A stretch of 6,310 bases of DNA from Burkholderiaceae bacterium (GTDB taxonomy: Bacteria > Pseudomonadota > Gammaproteobacteria > Burkholderiales > Burkholderiaceae): contig JAGOEY010000112.1 in assembly GCA_017997515.1 (NCBI GenBank), positions 1 through 6,310 on the forward strand, written 5' to 3'. The translations under genes and the position numbers were made by a program. Below, piece after piece: positions 1-6,191 of this stretch (its first letter is position 1; each line of letters starts with the position of its first letter). The notes under the pieces are model-generated. The model did no database searches, was not told the DNA's origin, and saw only the letters and a list, made by a program, of their open reading frames with translations.

Positions 1-5
1 CCACC

Positions 6-764
6 TCACGCCGCAATCGAATACCCCCCATCCACCGGAATCGCCGTGCCCGTCACAAAGTCCGACGCCGCACTCGCCAAAAACACCGCCGTGCCTGCCA
101 AGTCTGCGGGCTGGCCCCAGCGGCCTGCTGCGGTGCGGGCGATCACGCGTTCGTTCAGGCCTGGCACCTGCGCCCGAGCGCCGTCGGTGAGGGCTGTCTG
201 GATCCAGCCGGGGAGGATGGCGTTGACCTGGATCTGGTCGGCCGCCCAGGACGATGCCATGGCTTTGGTGAGTTGCACAATGCCGCCTTTGCTCGCGCCG
301 TAGGCGGGGGCGTAGGGCGCGGCAAAAATCGACATCATCGAGCCGATGTTGATGATCTTGCCGCCACCGGCCTGTTTCATCAGCGGGTGGGCGGCGCGGC
401 AGCACAGGAAGGCGCTGGTGAGGTTGGTGTCCATCACCTGGTTCCACTCGTCCAGCGCCAACTGGTCCACCGGTTTGCGCACGGTGGTGCCTGCGTTGTT
501 GACCAGGATGTCGAGTCGGCCGCAACGCTCTGCCACCTGCGCAAACAGGGCGGCTACCGAGGCTTCGTTGGTCACATCGGCTTCCAGCGCAAAACTGTCG
601 CTGCCCAGGGCCTGCAACGCGGCCACGGCTTCGGCCGACTTCTGTGTGTTGCGTGCGGCAATCACCACCCGTGCTCCGGCCTGCGCCAGGCCCTGCGCCA
701 TGCCCAGGCCGATACCCCCATTGCCACCGGTGACGAGTGCGACTTTTCCGTGCAGGTTGAACAT
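6..764 (-). CDS. Classical SDR-family oxidoreductase (gluconate 5-dehydrogenase / KduD-like)
   Basis: A 252-aa cytosolic NAD(P)-dependent short-chain dehydrogenase/reductase, the usual length for classical SDRs. The Rossmann glycine motif TGGNGGIG is at residues 12-19, D63-V64 contacts the adenine, and NNAG is at 89-92. The catalytic tetrad is N114, S142, Y155 and K159 (YGASK), followed by the PG motif at 185-186 and a C-terminal VDGG. Strand beta-2 ends in AARN with no acidic residue; the basic R38 suggests a preference for NADP(H), which is inference. The start MFNLHGKVALVTG, the GMAQGLAQAGA helix, GKIINIGSM and the AGRWGQPADL segment resemble gluconate 5-dehydrogenases and 2-deoxy-D-gluconate 3-dehydrogenases (KduD/IdnO group), so a sugar-acid substrate is plausible but unproven. 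The reading frame extends upstream to a TTG at 938, but the ATG at 764 is preferred because it has an AAGGAG site 5 nt upstream and the family motif begins there. No sugar-acid catabolic partner is visible in the window. Confidence 0.93.
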   Translation of the reverse strand: MFNLHGKVALVTGGNGGIGLGMAQGLAQAGARVVIAARNTQKSAEAVAALQALGSDSFALEADVTNEASVAALFAQVAERCGRLDILVNNAGTTVRKPVDQLALDEWNQVMDTNLTSAFLCCRAAHPLMKQAGGGKIINIGSMMSIFAAPYAPAYGASKGGIVQLTKAMASSWAADQIQVNAILPGWIQTALTDGARAQVPGLNERVIARTAAGRWGQPADLAGTAVFLASAASDFVTGTAIPVDGGYSIAA

Positions 765-769
765 GTTTG

Positions 770-775
770 CTCCTT
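770..775 (-). promoter_or_regulatory. Strong Shine-Dalgarno site of the SDR gene
   Basis: The minus strand reads AAGGAG, then 5 nt (CAAAC), then ATG at 764. This is the best ribosome binding site in the window. It decides the start of the SDR gene against the long upstream in-frame extension, which would run back through both hairpins behind the lipoprotein gene. Confidence 0.85.
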
Positions 776-864
776 GTATGTTTGCTATGAAATTGATAAC
801 AGCCTGCGTCCGGCAGACGGGCGCGAGAGGCCTATTTTGCATGTAATTCATGGCCCAAACGCAA

Positions 865-894
865 GAAGGGAGCATGCTTTCACATGCTCCCTTC
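865..894 (-). terminator. Hairpin with 12-bp perfect stem, probable terminator of the lipoprotein gene
   Basis: Perfect 12-bp inverted repeat: GAAGGGAGCATG at 865-876 and its complement at 883-894, with a 6-nt loop. In minus-strand RNA the loop reads UGAAAG, which can form a U-G pair closing a GAAA (GNRA) tetraloop, so the structure fits a minus-strand transcript. It is followed on that strand by TTGCGTTT, a poor U-tract. It starts about 48 nt after the lipoprotein stop codon and about 100 nt before the SDR start. Termination could be only partly intrinsic; an RNA 3'-end stabiliser is the alternative. Confidence 0.65.
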
Positions 895-902
895 GCGTGG
901 AC

Positions 903-926
903 CCACCTGCCGCGATGCGGCGGTGG
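903..926 (-). terminator. GC-rich hairpin just after the lipoprotein stop
   Basis: The arms are CCACC-T-GCCGC (903-913) and GCGGC-GGTGG (917-926) around a 3-nt loop, giving ten G/C-rich pairs interrupted by one bulged T. It begins 16 nt after the lipoprotein stop codon and is separated from the 865-894 hairpin by only 8 nt. There is no T-tract after it, so it is probably not an intrinsic terminator alone. It may work with the next hairpin as a terminator pair or protect the mRNA 3' end. Confidence 0.45.
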
Positions 927-942
927 TAAGTCGATCAACTAA

Positions 943-2910
943 TCAGTAGCTCAGGTTCAGCTGTAGCACGGCCGTGGTGCCGCTGACTTCGTTGCCCACC
1001 AGCAGCAATGGTTTGCCGTTGGGGGACTTGGCGGCGGGCACAAACGCCAAACCTTCAGGTCCCCGGTCGCCGATGGCTGTGGGGGTGGTGGTCGGGTTGT
1101 TGGTCCAGTCGTCGCGGGTGTTCAGGTAGTCCACACGCACGGGTTGGGTGGGGGTGGTGATGTCGTACACCAGCACGCCGCCCATACGTTCCAGGCCGAT
1201 AAAGGCGAAGGTCTTGTTGCCGATGGTGCCCACGGCCACACCTTCGGGCTCGGGGCCTTTGTTGTCGCTGCGGTTGTCGATGCCGCTGGCGTCTTCGTGG
1301 TTGGTGTTGAAGTAGGTTTTGCACGGCAGCTGGCGCTGGGTGCCCAGCTTGCAGGCGTCGCTGGCGAGGAACTTCTCGATCTCGGCGCCCGAGTCCCACA
1401 CCAGCTTGCCGGCGTCGTCCCAGATGGCGAACGAGCGGCCGCCGTACGCGTACAACGCGTCGTACATCAGGCGGTTGCCTTTGGGGTCTTCCGCGCCAGC
1501 GGCGTTGAACAACACCGGGTTGCCGCTCGCGTCTTGGCGGTAGCCCTGGGTCCAGGTGATGTTCAGGCGGCCGAGTTGGTTGTCTGCGCGGCAGGCACCT
1601 GGGTCGCCCGCGATGGCACCGCAGTAGCCAAACACAGCCGGGTTCAGCAGGCCACCGGCGGCCAGTGCGCTGAGCTGGGGTGGCAGGTCGTCGCCCTTGC
1701 GGCCCGCCCAGCCGTTTTTGTTGATGAGGTGTTTGACGCGGAATTCTTCGACAAAACCCTTGCTGGCGTCGCCCGCCCAGTAGGCTGGGTTGCTTTCGCC
1801 CCAGGCACGTGCGTCGCCTTCGTTGGCGGTGACGAGGTAGGTTTTGCCGCCCACGGTGTACGACGTGATGCTGTCGGGCAGGTACAGGCCGCGCAGGCCG
1901 GGCCAGGTCTTGATGTCGGCCTTCAGGTCGGTGTCGGATACATCGAGTTCGTTGCCGGCCACGCCGTGGTCCTTGTAGCCCAGCGCGATCACATCCGTCA
2001 CTTTGGCTGTGGTGATGTCGATTTTGGCCAAGGCATTGTTTTCCTGCAGCGTGACCCAGGCAGTCTTGCCGTCGGCGGACACGGCGATGTACTCGGGCTC
2101 GAAGTCCTTGGCAGCATTGGCGCCCGGGCCAAAGATGCGCACACCTTTGGCGCGCAGCGCGGCTTCCTGGCCGTTGAAGGCGGTGAAGTCGGCCGTGCGG
2201 GCAACGGGCTTGGTGGGGTCGGACACGTCGATCACACTCACCGAGCCTTCGGGGTCGATCTGGTAGTCGTCGCTGGGCTCACCTTCGTTGGCGACCAGCA
2301 CGGTGCGGCCGTCGGGTGTGAAGGTGACCATGTCGGGCAGGGCACCTACGGCCACGCTGCCCAGCAACGTCAGGTCGCTGGCCTTGTACAGCGCCATACG
2401 GCCGTTGTCGGTCTTCACCGGGGCCTGGATCGCCACGGCGACGATGCCGTTGTGTACGGCCACGCTGTTGATCTCGGCCCCTGCCAGCACGGTGGTGGCG
2501 TCGATGCGGCCCGCGTGGACCGGTTGGGTCGGGTCTGCCAGGTTCAGCACGTCCACGGCACCCAGCTGGGCGTTGACCACAAAACCACGTTTGGATGCGG
2601 CATCAAACGCGGTGATTTCTGCGGCACTTTTGCCAAACACGCCGGTGCTGTAGCCGCCGATTTTTTCAAGGGTCAAGCCCGCCGGTGTGGCTTCCACCGG
2701 CGTAACTTCAACCGGCGTGGGTTCCACAGGTTTCACTTCAACGGGTTGGGGTGCAACCGGCGCCACTTCAATGGGCTTGACCTCCACGGAGGGGGCTTGA
2801 ACCGGTGTGGCTTCATCGTCTCCGCCGCCGCAGGCAGCCAGGGTGGCTGCGGCCAGCAGGGTCATGGCGAAGTGGCGGACAGGCGAACGCAGGGGGCGCA
2901 GAAATGTCAT
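943..2910 (-). CDS. Predicted lipoprotein, choice-of-anchor I family (beta-propeller-like, phytase/phosphatase-annotated)
   Basis: A 655-aa predicted exported lipoprotein. The signal peptide has a basic n-region (R5, R8, R12), a hydrophobic core and lipobox L24-A-A-C27, so C27 would be lipidated. The GGGDD after it is typical of burkholderial lipoproteins. A proline-rich tether of pentapeptides follows (about 35-79), then the large extracytoplasmic domain. That domain carries repeated propeller-like blades with DVLNLADPTQPV and VIDVSDPTKPV strands, NEGEP (206-210), QENNA (287-291), LPDSI (342-346), NEGDAR (361-366), NKGPEPEGVA and a C-terminal LLVGNEVSG. These match proteins named choice-of-anchor I, often loosely annotated as alkaline phosphatase or esterase-like phytase; the true substrate is not clear. 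Four cysteines in the mature domain (two in YCGAIAGDPGAC, two in DACKLGTQRQLPC) could form periplasmic disulfides. The start ATG lacks a good Shine-Dalgarno site. The gene stands alone, 140 nt behind the VWA gene, and ends before a hairpin pair. Confidence 0.88.
   Translation of the reverse strand: MTFLRPLRSPVRHFAMTLLAAATLAACGGGDDEATPVQAPSVEVKPIEVAPVAPQPVEVKPVEPTPVEVTPVEATPAGLTLEKIGGYSTGVFGKSAAEITAFDAASKRGFVVNAQLGAVDVLNLADPTQPVHAGRIDATTVLAGAEINSVAVHNGIVAVAIQAPVKTDNGRMALYKASDLTLLGSVAVGALPDMVTFTPDGRTVLVANEGEPSDDYQIDPEGSVSVIDVSDPTKPVARTADFTAFNGQEAALRAKGVRIFGPGANAAKDFEPEYIAVSADGKTAWVTLQENNALAKIDITTAKVTDVIALGYKDHGVAGNELDVSDTDLKADIKTWPGLRGLYLPDSITSYTVGGKTYLVTANEGDARAWGESNPAYWAGDASKGFVEEFRVKHLINKNGWAGRKGDDLPPQLSALAAGGLLNPAVFGYCGAIAGDPGACRADNQLGRLNITWTQGYRQDASGNPVLFNAAGAEDPKGNRLMYDALYAYGGRSFAIWDDAGKLVWDSGAEIEKFLASDACKLGTQRQLPCKTYFNTNHEDASGIDNRSDNKGPEPEGVAVGTIGNKTFAFIGLERMGGVLVYDITTPTQPVRVDYLNTRDDWTNNPTTTPTAIGDRGPEGLAFVPAAKSPNGKPLLLVGNEVSGTTAVLQLNLSY
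2683..2808 (-). repeat. 15-bp / pentapeptide repeat tract encoding a Pro-rich tether
   Basis: Residues 35-76 of the lipoprotein consist of about eight five-residue units: TPVQA, PSVEV, KPIEV, APVAP, QPVEV, KPVEP, TPVEV and TPVEA, then the start of another (TP). The DNA shows matching degenerate 15-bp periodicity, with recurring ACCGGCG and CTTCA blocks on the plus strand. The encoded stretch should be an extended linker holding the folded domain away from the membrane lipid anchor. Such tracts can change length by slippage or recombination, though these units are already diverged. Confidence 0.8.
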
Positions 2911-2970
2911 GGGGAATGGTTCAGTGCAAGTGGCGAATCCGCTGTTGTATCGGCGCTGTGTGACAGAACC

Positions 2971-2987
2971 GTGAATGGCGTATTCAC
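2971..2987. promoter_or_regulatory. Operator-like inverted repeat upstream of the lipoprotein gene
   Basis: A perfect 6-bp inverted repeat, GTGAAT-N5-ATTCAC, lies 61 nt upstream of the lipoprotein ATG. Just downstream in the direction of transcription are CTGTCAC (half of a PHO-box-like repeat, at 2960-2966) and GATACAAC, a possible weak -10 element. No convincing -35/-10 pair can be set. The symmetry and the promoter-proximal position suggest a regulator site, but this is inference. Confidence 0.25.
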
Positions 2988-3050
2988 CCTGCAGACCTTC
3001 AGGGAACCCGTTTGTGCCGCGCTGCAGTCCTGCGCGTGGGAGGGTTTAGG

Positions 3051-4109
3051 CTACAGAATTCTGTGAAACCACAGCAGTGACAAGCCGGCGGACAGCAGCG
3101 CCAGCACCGCGCCCAGCAGTGCAAACAGGCCCGATATTTCTGTCTCTTTTTTCTCGACCGTGAGCCGGGTGCTGAGGGTTTCATACACCTTCTTCAGGTC
3201 GGCAGCGGTGCCTGCGTAAAAGTATTCACCCTGGGTGCGGGTGGCGATGGACTTGAGGGTTTCTTCGTCCAGTTTCACCCGCATGGACCAGCCTTCAAAT
3301 CCGATGGTTTCACCGTCCACCGTGCCTATACCCACGGTGTACACCCGCACGCCCCGGTCGGCTGCCAACTTGGCGGCTTCGAGCGGGTCCACACCCGTGG
3401 TGCGCTGACCGTCGGTCAGCATGATGATGGCCGCCGAGGTGTACGACCCGGGCGGCACGGGGGTGAATTCTTTGGGTGCGTCGGCCGCGTCGGGGGCTGG
3501 TTTGGAGAGGCTGCGCGCGCCGTTGCGGGCATTGCCGTTGTTGTTGCCCAGCGCGGCCATGTCAATGCCGGCGTCGGGGAACAGCGTGGCCAGTGACATC
3601 ACGATGCCGTTGCCGGTGGCGGTGCCGCGTTGCAACTGGAAGCTGTCGATGGCGGTGGTCAGGTCTTCGCGGTTGACGGTAGGCAACTGCGTCACCTGCG
3701 CGCTGCCCGCAAATGCGACGATGCCCACCCGCACGTGGCGGGGCAGTTCGGTGATGAAAGACTTGGCCGCCTCTTGGGCGGCGACCAACCGGTTGGGTTT
3801 GACGTCGGTGGCGCGCATGCTGCCCGACACGTCCATCGCCAGCACCAGTGTCTGCTGCTGCGACGGCAGGGTGATGACGGCCAGCGGCCGTGCCGACGCC
3901 AGCAGCATGGCCACCAGCGCCAGCAGAAACAGCAGCGGTGGAATGTGGCGGCGCAGGCCCCCACCCGTGCCCATGGCCTCGCGCACGATGGACAGGCTCG
4001 CGTAGCGCAGTGCCAGCTTTTTCTTGCGGCGCAGCAGCCACACATACAACGCCAGCAGCAGCGGCACGGCCAGCAACAGCCACAGGAACTGGGGCCAAAG
4101 AAATGTCAT
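3051..4109 (-). CDS. BatA-like membrane-anchored VWA domain protein
   Basis: A 352-aa inner-membrane protein. The N-terminal part matches the aerotolerance-regulator (BatA) N-terminal layout: a first transmembrane helix (about 8-26), the basic stop RRKKK, a short cytoplasmic stretch, and a second helix (about 57-73). A von Willebrand factor A domain follows with an intact metal-ion-dependent adhesion site: D93-V-S95-G-S97, T163/T165 in RGTATGNG, and D233 in MLTDGQ. A C-terminal helix (about 327-347) ends in WFHRIL. The VWA domain should lie on the periplasmic face, between helices 2 and 3. About 40 residues rich in Asn, Ala and Pro (183-222) sit between the T163 loop and D233 and look like an insertion. 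The start overlaps the DUF58 stop as ATGA and has an AAGGTGG site, so translation is probably coupled. Family members act with MoxR ATPases, probably in envelope-protein assembly or stress tolerance; the partner here is unknown. Confidence 0.92.
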   Translation of the reverse strand: MTFLWPQFLWLLLAVPLLLALYVWLLRRKKKLALRYASLSIVREAMGTGGGLRRHIPPLLFLLALVAMLLASARPLAVITLPSQQQTLVLAMDVSGSMRATDVKPNRLVAAQEAAKSFITELPRHVRVGIVAFAGSAQVTQLPTVNREDLTTAIDSFQLQRGTATGNGIVMSLATLFPDAGIDMAALGNNNGNARNGARSLSKPAPDAADAPKEFTPVPPGSYTSAAIIMLTDGQRTTGVDPLEAAKLAADRGVRVYTVGIGTVDGETIGFEGWSMRVKLDEETLKSIATRTQGEYFYAGTAADLKKVYETLSTRLTVEKKETEISGLFALLGAVLALLSAGLSLLWFHRIL

Positions 4110-5110
4110 GCGGCCACCTTGTCCTGCAGGGGGGAGGATGTTCCGTGGCCCGCCGCACGCACCCGCCTGCGGCGCATGTCCATGAAGCGGGTCAGCGCGT
4201 CGAGCAAATCATCGGTGGTGGACAGCTCCAGCGTGTCCACCCCGGCGCGTGCGAGTGTGGCGCGTAAGGTGTCTTCGCGCTGTGCGGCAAGCTGCGCAAA
4301 ACGGCGGCGAAAACCTGCGTCGTGGGTGTCCACCATCAGCACCTCGCCGGTCTCGGCGTCCTGCACGGGGATCATGCCCAGGTCGGGCAGGGACTGTTCC
4401 AGCGGGTCCACCAGTCGCACAGCCACCACGTCGTGCCGCATCGCGAGTTGGCCCAGGGGTTTTTCCCAGCCGGTGTCGGTGAAGAAGTCGGACACCACCA
4501 GCACCATGGACCGGCGGCGCACCTGGCCCGCCACCGAATGCAGCAGCTCGTGCAGCCGTGTGTGGCCGCGCCCGCCGTGCGCCGGGCGGTGCAGCACGGA
4601 ATGCAGCAGGTGCAGCACATGCGCGCGGCCACCGCGCGCCGGTATCCACTGGCCGATGGGGTTGCCTTTGTGGGTGCCCTGGCCGTCGTCCAGAAAGGCC
4701 CCCACGCGGTTGCCATGCCGGGTCAGCAGGCGGGCCACCACAGCGACGAAGTCGGTGGCCAGCGCGCGTTTGGTGCGCTCGCCTGAGCCAAAGTCCATTG
4801 ACGGGCTCAGGTCCAGCGCAAACCAGGTGTCCATCTCGCGGTCTTCGGTGAACACCCGCACATGCGGCACCTGCAGCCGCGCGGTGACGTTCCAGTCAAT
4901 GTGGCGCACATCGTCGGGTGGGCTGTATTCACGCAGGTCGGCCAGGTCCAGCCCGGCGCCGCGCAGCAGCGTGCGGTAGTCGCCCTGGCGCAGGCCGTCG
5001 AGCTTGCGGATGACGGTCCACTCCAGGCGGCGCAGCAACTGCTCGGCCGCACCGGGAAGTGATGCGGGCAGTGTTGCAGCTGCGGTGGGTTCAGGCAGTG
5101 GCTGTTTCAT
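4106..5110 (-). CDS. DUF58 domain-containing protein (MoxR partner)
   Basis: A 334-aa soluble protein without a transmembrane helix. It carries the DUF58 hallmarks in order: LRRLEWTVIRKLDGL (26-40), GDYRTLLRGAGLDLADLREY (43-62), DDVRHIDWNVTARL (66-79), and then a VWA-like fold with D100-L-S-P-S104 and VVSDFF (205-210). The late block VDPLEQSLPD with DAETGE (234-256) is also characteristic. The metal-site DxSxS is intact. DUF58 proteins are encoded next to MoxR ATPases and are thought to bind or present substrates to them; the biochemical role is not settled. The ATG at 5110 is chosen because it lies only 20 nt inside the moxR 3' end. An in-frame TTG at 5161 would overlap by 71 nt and adds a low-quality Arg/Thr-rich leader. 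No clear Shine-Dalgarno site precedes the ATG, which fits translational coupling to moxR. Confidence 0.92.
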   Translation of the reverse strand: MKQPLPEPTAAATLPASLPGAAEQLLRRLEWTVIRKLDGLRQGDYRTLLRGAGLDLADLREYSPPDDVRHIDWNVTARLQVPHVRVFTEDREMDTWFALDLSPSMDFGSGERTKRALATDFVAVVARLLTRHGNRVGAFLDDGQGTHKGNPIGQWIPARGGRAHVLHLLHSVLHRPAHGGRGHTRLHELLHSVAGQVRRRSMVLVVSDFFTDTGWEKPLGQLAMRHDVVAVRLVDPLEQSLPDLGMIPVQDAETGEVLMVDTHDAGFRRRFAQLAAQREDTLRATLARAGVDTLELSTTDDLLDALTRFMDMRRRRVRAAGHGTSSPLQDKVAA

Positions 5111-6125
5111 GGGCGGGGCTGCGGTACGGGTCGTGGTGCAGCGGCTTGGGCGGCAGCGCAATCTTGGCCATCAGCATGCCGACCAGCGTGTCGGCGGTCA
5201 GCCCTTCGGACAAGGCTTCGTACGACAAGGCCATGCGGTGGCGCAACACGTCGGGCACCAGGTCGGCCATGTCCTGCGGCAGCACGTAGTTGCGCCCGCG
5301 CATCATGGCCAGCGCGCGTGCGCCTTCTGCGAGGTTGATGGTGGCGCGCGGGCTCACACCATAGGCCAGCAGGCGGGCCAGGTCTTTGAGTCCGTGTTTT
5401 TCAGGGCTGCGGGTGGCCGACACCAGGCGCACGGCGTACTGCAGGATCGACGGGTCGATGTAGACCTTGCGGCACTCCTTCTGCAAGGTGTGCAACTGCT
5501 CCATGCTGGCAATGGCCGTGACGGTGGGCGGCGGGCCGATGACCCGTTGCACGATGACCAGCTCTTCCTCGTCGGTCGGGTAGTCCACCAACACCTTCAT
5601 CATGAAGCGGTCTACCTGCGCCTCGGGCAGCGGGTAGGTGCCTTCGGTTTCGATCGGGTTCTGGGTCGCCATCACCAGAAAAGGGGCGGGCAGGGTGTGG
5701 GTTTCCCCGGCGATGGTGATCTGCCGCTCCTGCATGGCCTCCAGCAGCGCACTTTGCACCTTGGCGGGCGCGCGGTTGATCTCATCCGCCAGCAGCAGGT
5801 GGGTGAAAACGGGGCCTAGCGCGGTGCTGAAGTCGCCGGTTTTCTGGTTGTAGATGCGCGTGCCCACCAGGTCGGCGGGCACCAGGTCGGGCGTGAACTG
5901 GATACGTTTGAACTGGCCCTGCATCGCCTGCGCCAGGGTTTTGACGGTCAGGGTTTTGGCCAGGCCGGGTACGCCTTCCACCAGCAAATGGCCTTGCGCA
6001 AGCATGGCCACCATCACGCGTTCCAGAAAGCGGTCTTGCCCGACGACCACCCGTTTGACCTCGAAGAGGATCTGCTCCATCAGTGTGGCGGCCTGGGGGG
6101 TGTCGGATGGGGTGGACATGTCCAT
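5091..6125 (-). CDS. MoxR-family AAA+ ATPase
   Basis: A 344-aa cytosolic AAA+ ATPase, the normal length for MoxR proteins. Walker A is GVPGLAKT (51-58) and Walker B is LLLADE (110-115), followed by the MoxR signature INRAPAKVQSALLEAMQE (116-133). Sensor 1 is N156 in ATQNPIE, the YPLPEAQVDRF segment (164-174) carries the probable arginine finger, and sensor 2 is R260 in GVSPRA. All catalytic residues are present. MoxR ATPases use ATP hydrolysis to remodel or help assemble partner proteins, usually with the VWA proteins encoded beside them; here those are the DUF58 and BatA-like genes directly downstream. Two ATGs are possible, at 6125 and 6119 (MDM start). An AGGAG at 6130-6134 lies 4 nt before the first and 10 nt before the second, so the exact start is uncertain by two codons. 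The gene starts 33 nt after the upstream protease stop. Confidence 0.95.
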   Translation of the reverse strand: MDMSTPSDTPQAATLMEQILFEVKRVVVGQDRFLERVMVAMLAQGHLLVEGVPGLAKTLTVKTLAQAMQGQFKRIQFTPDLVPADLVGTRIYNQKTGDFSTALGPVFTHLLLADEINRAPAKVQSALLEAMQERQITIAGETHTLPAPFLVMATQNPIETEGTYPLPEAQVDRFMMKVLVDYPTDEEELVIVQRVIGPPPTVTAIASMEQLHTLQKECRKVYIDPSILQYAVRLVSATRSPEKHGLKDLARLLAYGVSPRATINLAEGARALAMMRGRNYVLPQDMADLVPDVLRHRMALSYEALSEGLTADTLVGMLMAKIALPPKPLHHDPYRSPAHETATA

Positions 6126-6153
6126 GGGGCTCCTGTGCAGGTCGGTGGTCGTT

Positions 6154-6191
6154 AAAAACTAAAAAGGCGGCATGCCTGCGGCGCTGGCCGC
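6154..6191 (-). terminator. Terminator/attenuator-like element at the protease-moxR junction
   Basis: On the minus strand a GCGGC arm (6187-6191) can pair with GCCGC at 6178-6182 (4-nt loop) or with GCCGC at 6167-6171. The second arm is followed at once by CTTTTTAGTTTTT, which includes the protease stop codon. This looks like a weak intrinsic terminator with a competing hairpin, and could lower transcription into moxR. The 5-bp stems could arise by chance in GC-rich coding DNA; the two T5 runs are the more unusual part. Confidence 0.3.

Noticed and set aside
765..864. Promoter for the SDR gene in its leader
   Set aside because: AT-richer patches such as CAAAAT and TATCAA exist, but none has a fitting -35 hexamer at 16-18 nt, so no promoter can be placed with support.
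765..938. 58-codon N-terminal extension of the SDR gene from a TTG
   Set aside because: It runs through both hairpins, has no SDR homology, and the internal ATG has an excellent Shine-Dalgarno site and the normal family start.
2901..2911. Identical GAAATGTCATG at the starts of the lipoprotein and VWA genes (also at 4100-4110)
   Set aside because: It reflects both proteins beginning Met-Thr-Phe with similar codons; the flanking sequence does not match, so it is not a repeat element.
3018..3036. CGCGC-N9-GCGCG hairpin after the VWA stop as a terminator
   Set aside because: The stem is only 5 bp with a 9-nt loop and no T-tract, so it is within chance expectation for this GC content.
1144..3066. 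640-codon open frame on the plus strand, antisense to the lipoprotein gene
   Set aside because: The protein is a Gly/Val/His-rich composition with no recognisable motif. It is the frame opposite a high-GC gene whose reading is clearly supported by a signal peptide and family motifs.
3630..4979. 449-codon open frame on the plus strand across the VWA and DUF58 genes
   Set aside because: It spans the junction of two well-supported minus-strand genes and has Arg/Ser/Gln-rich low-complexity sequence, as expected of a GC-driven shadow frame.
5004..5819. 271-codon open frame on the plus strand antisense to moxR
   Set aside because: It is His/Gly/Gln-rich with no motif and lies opposite the fully conserved MoxR ATPase.
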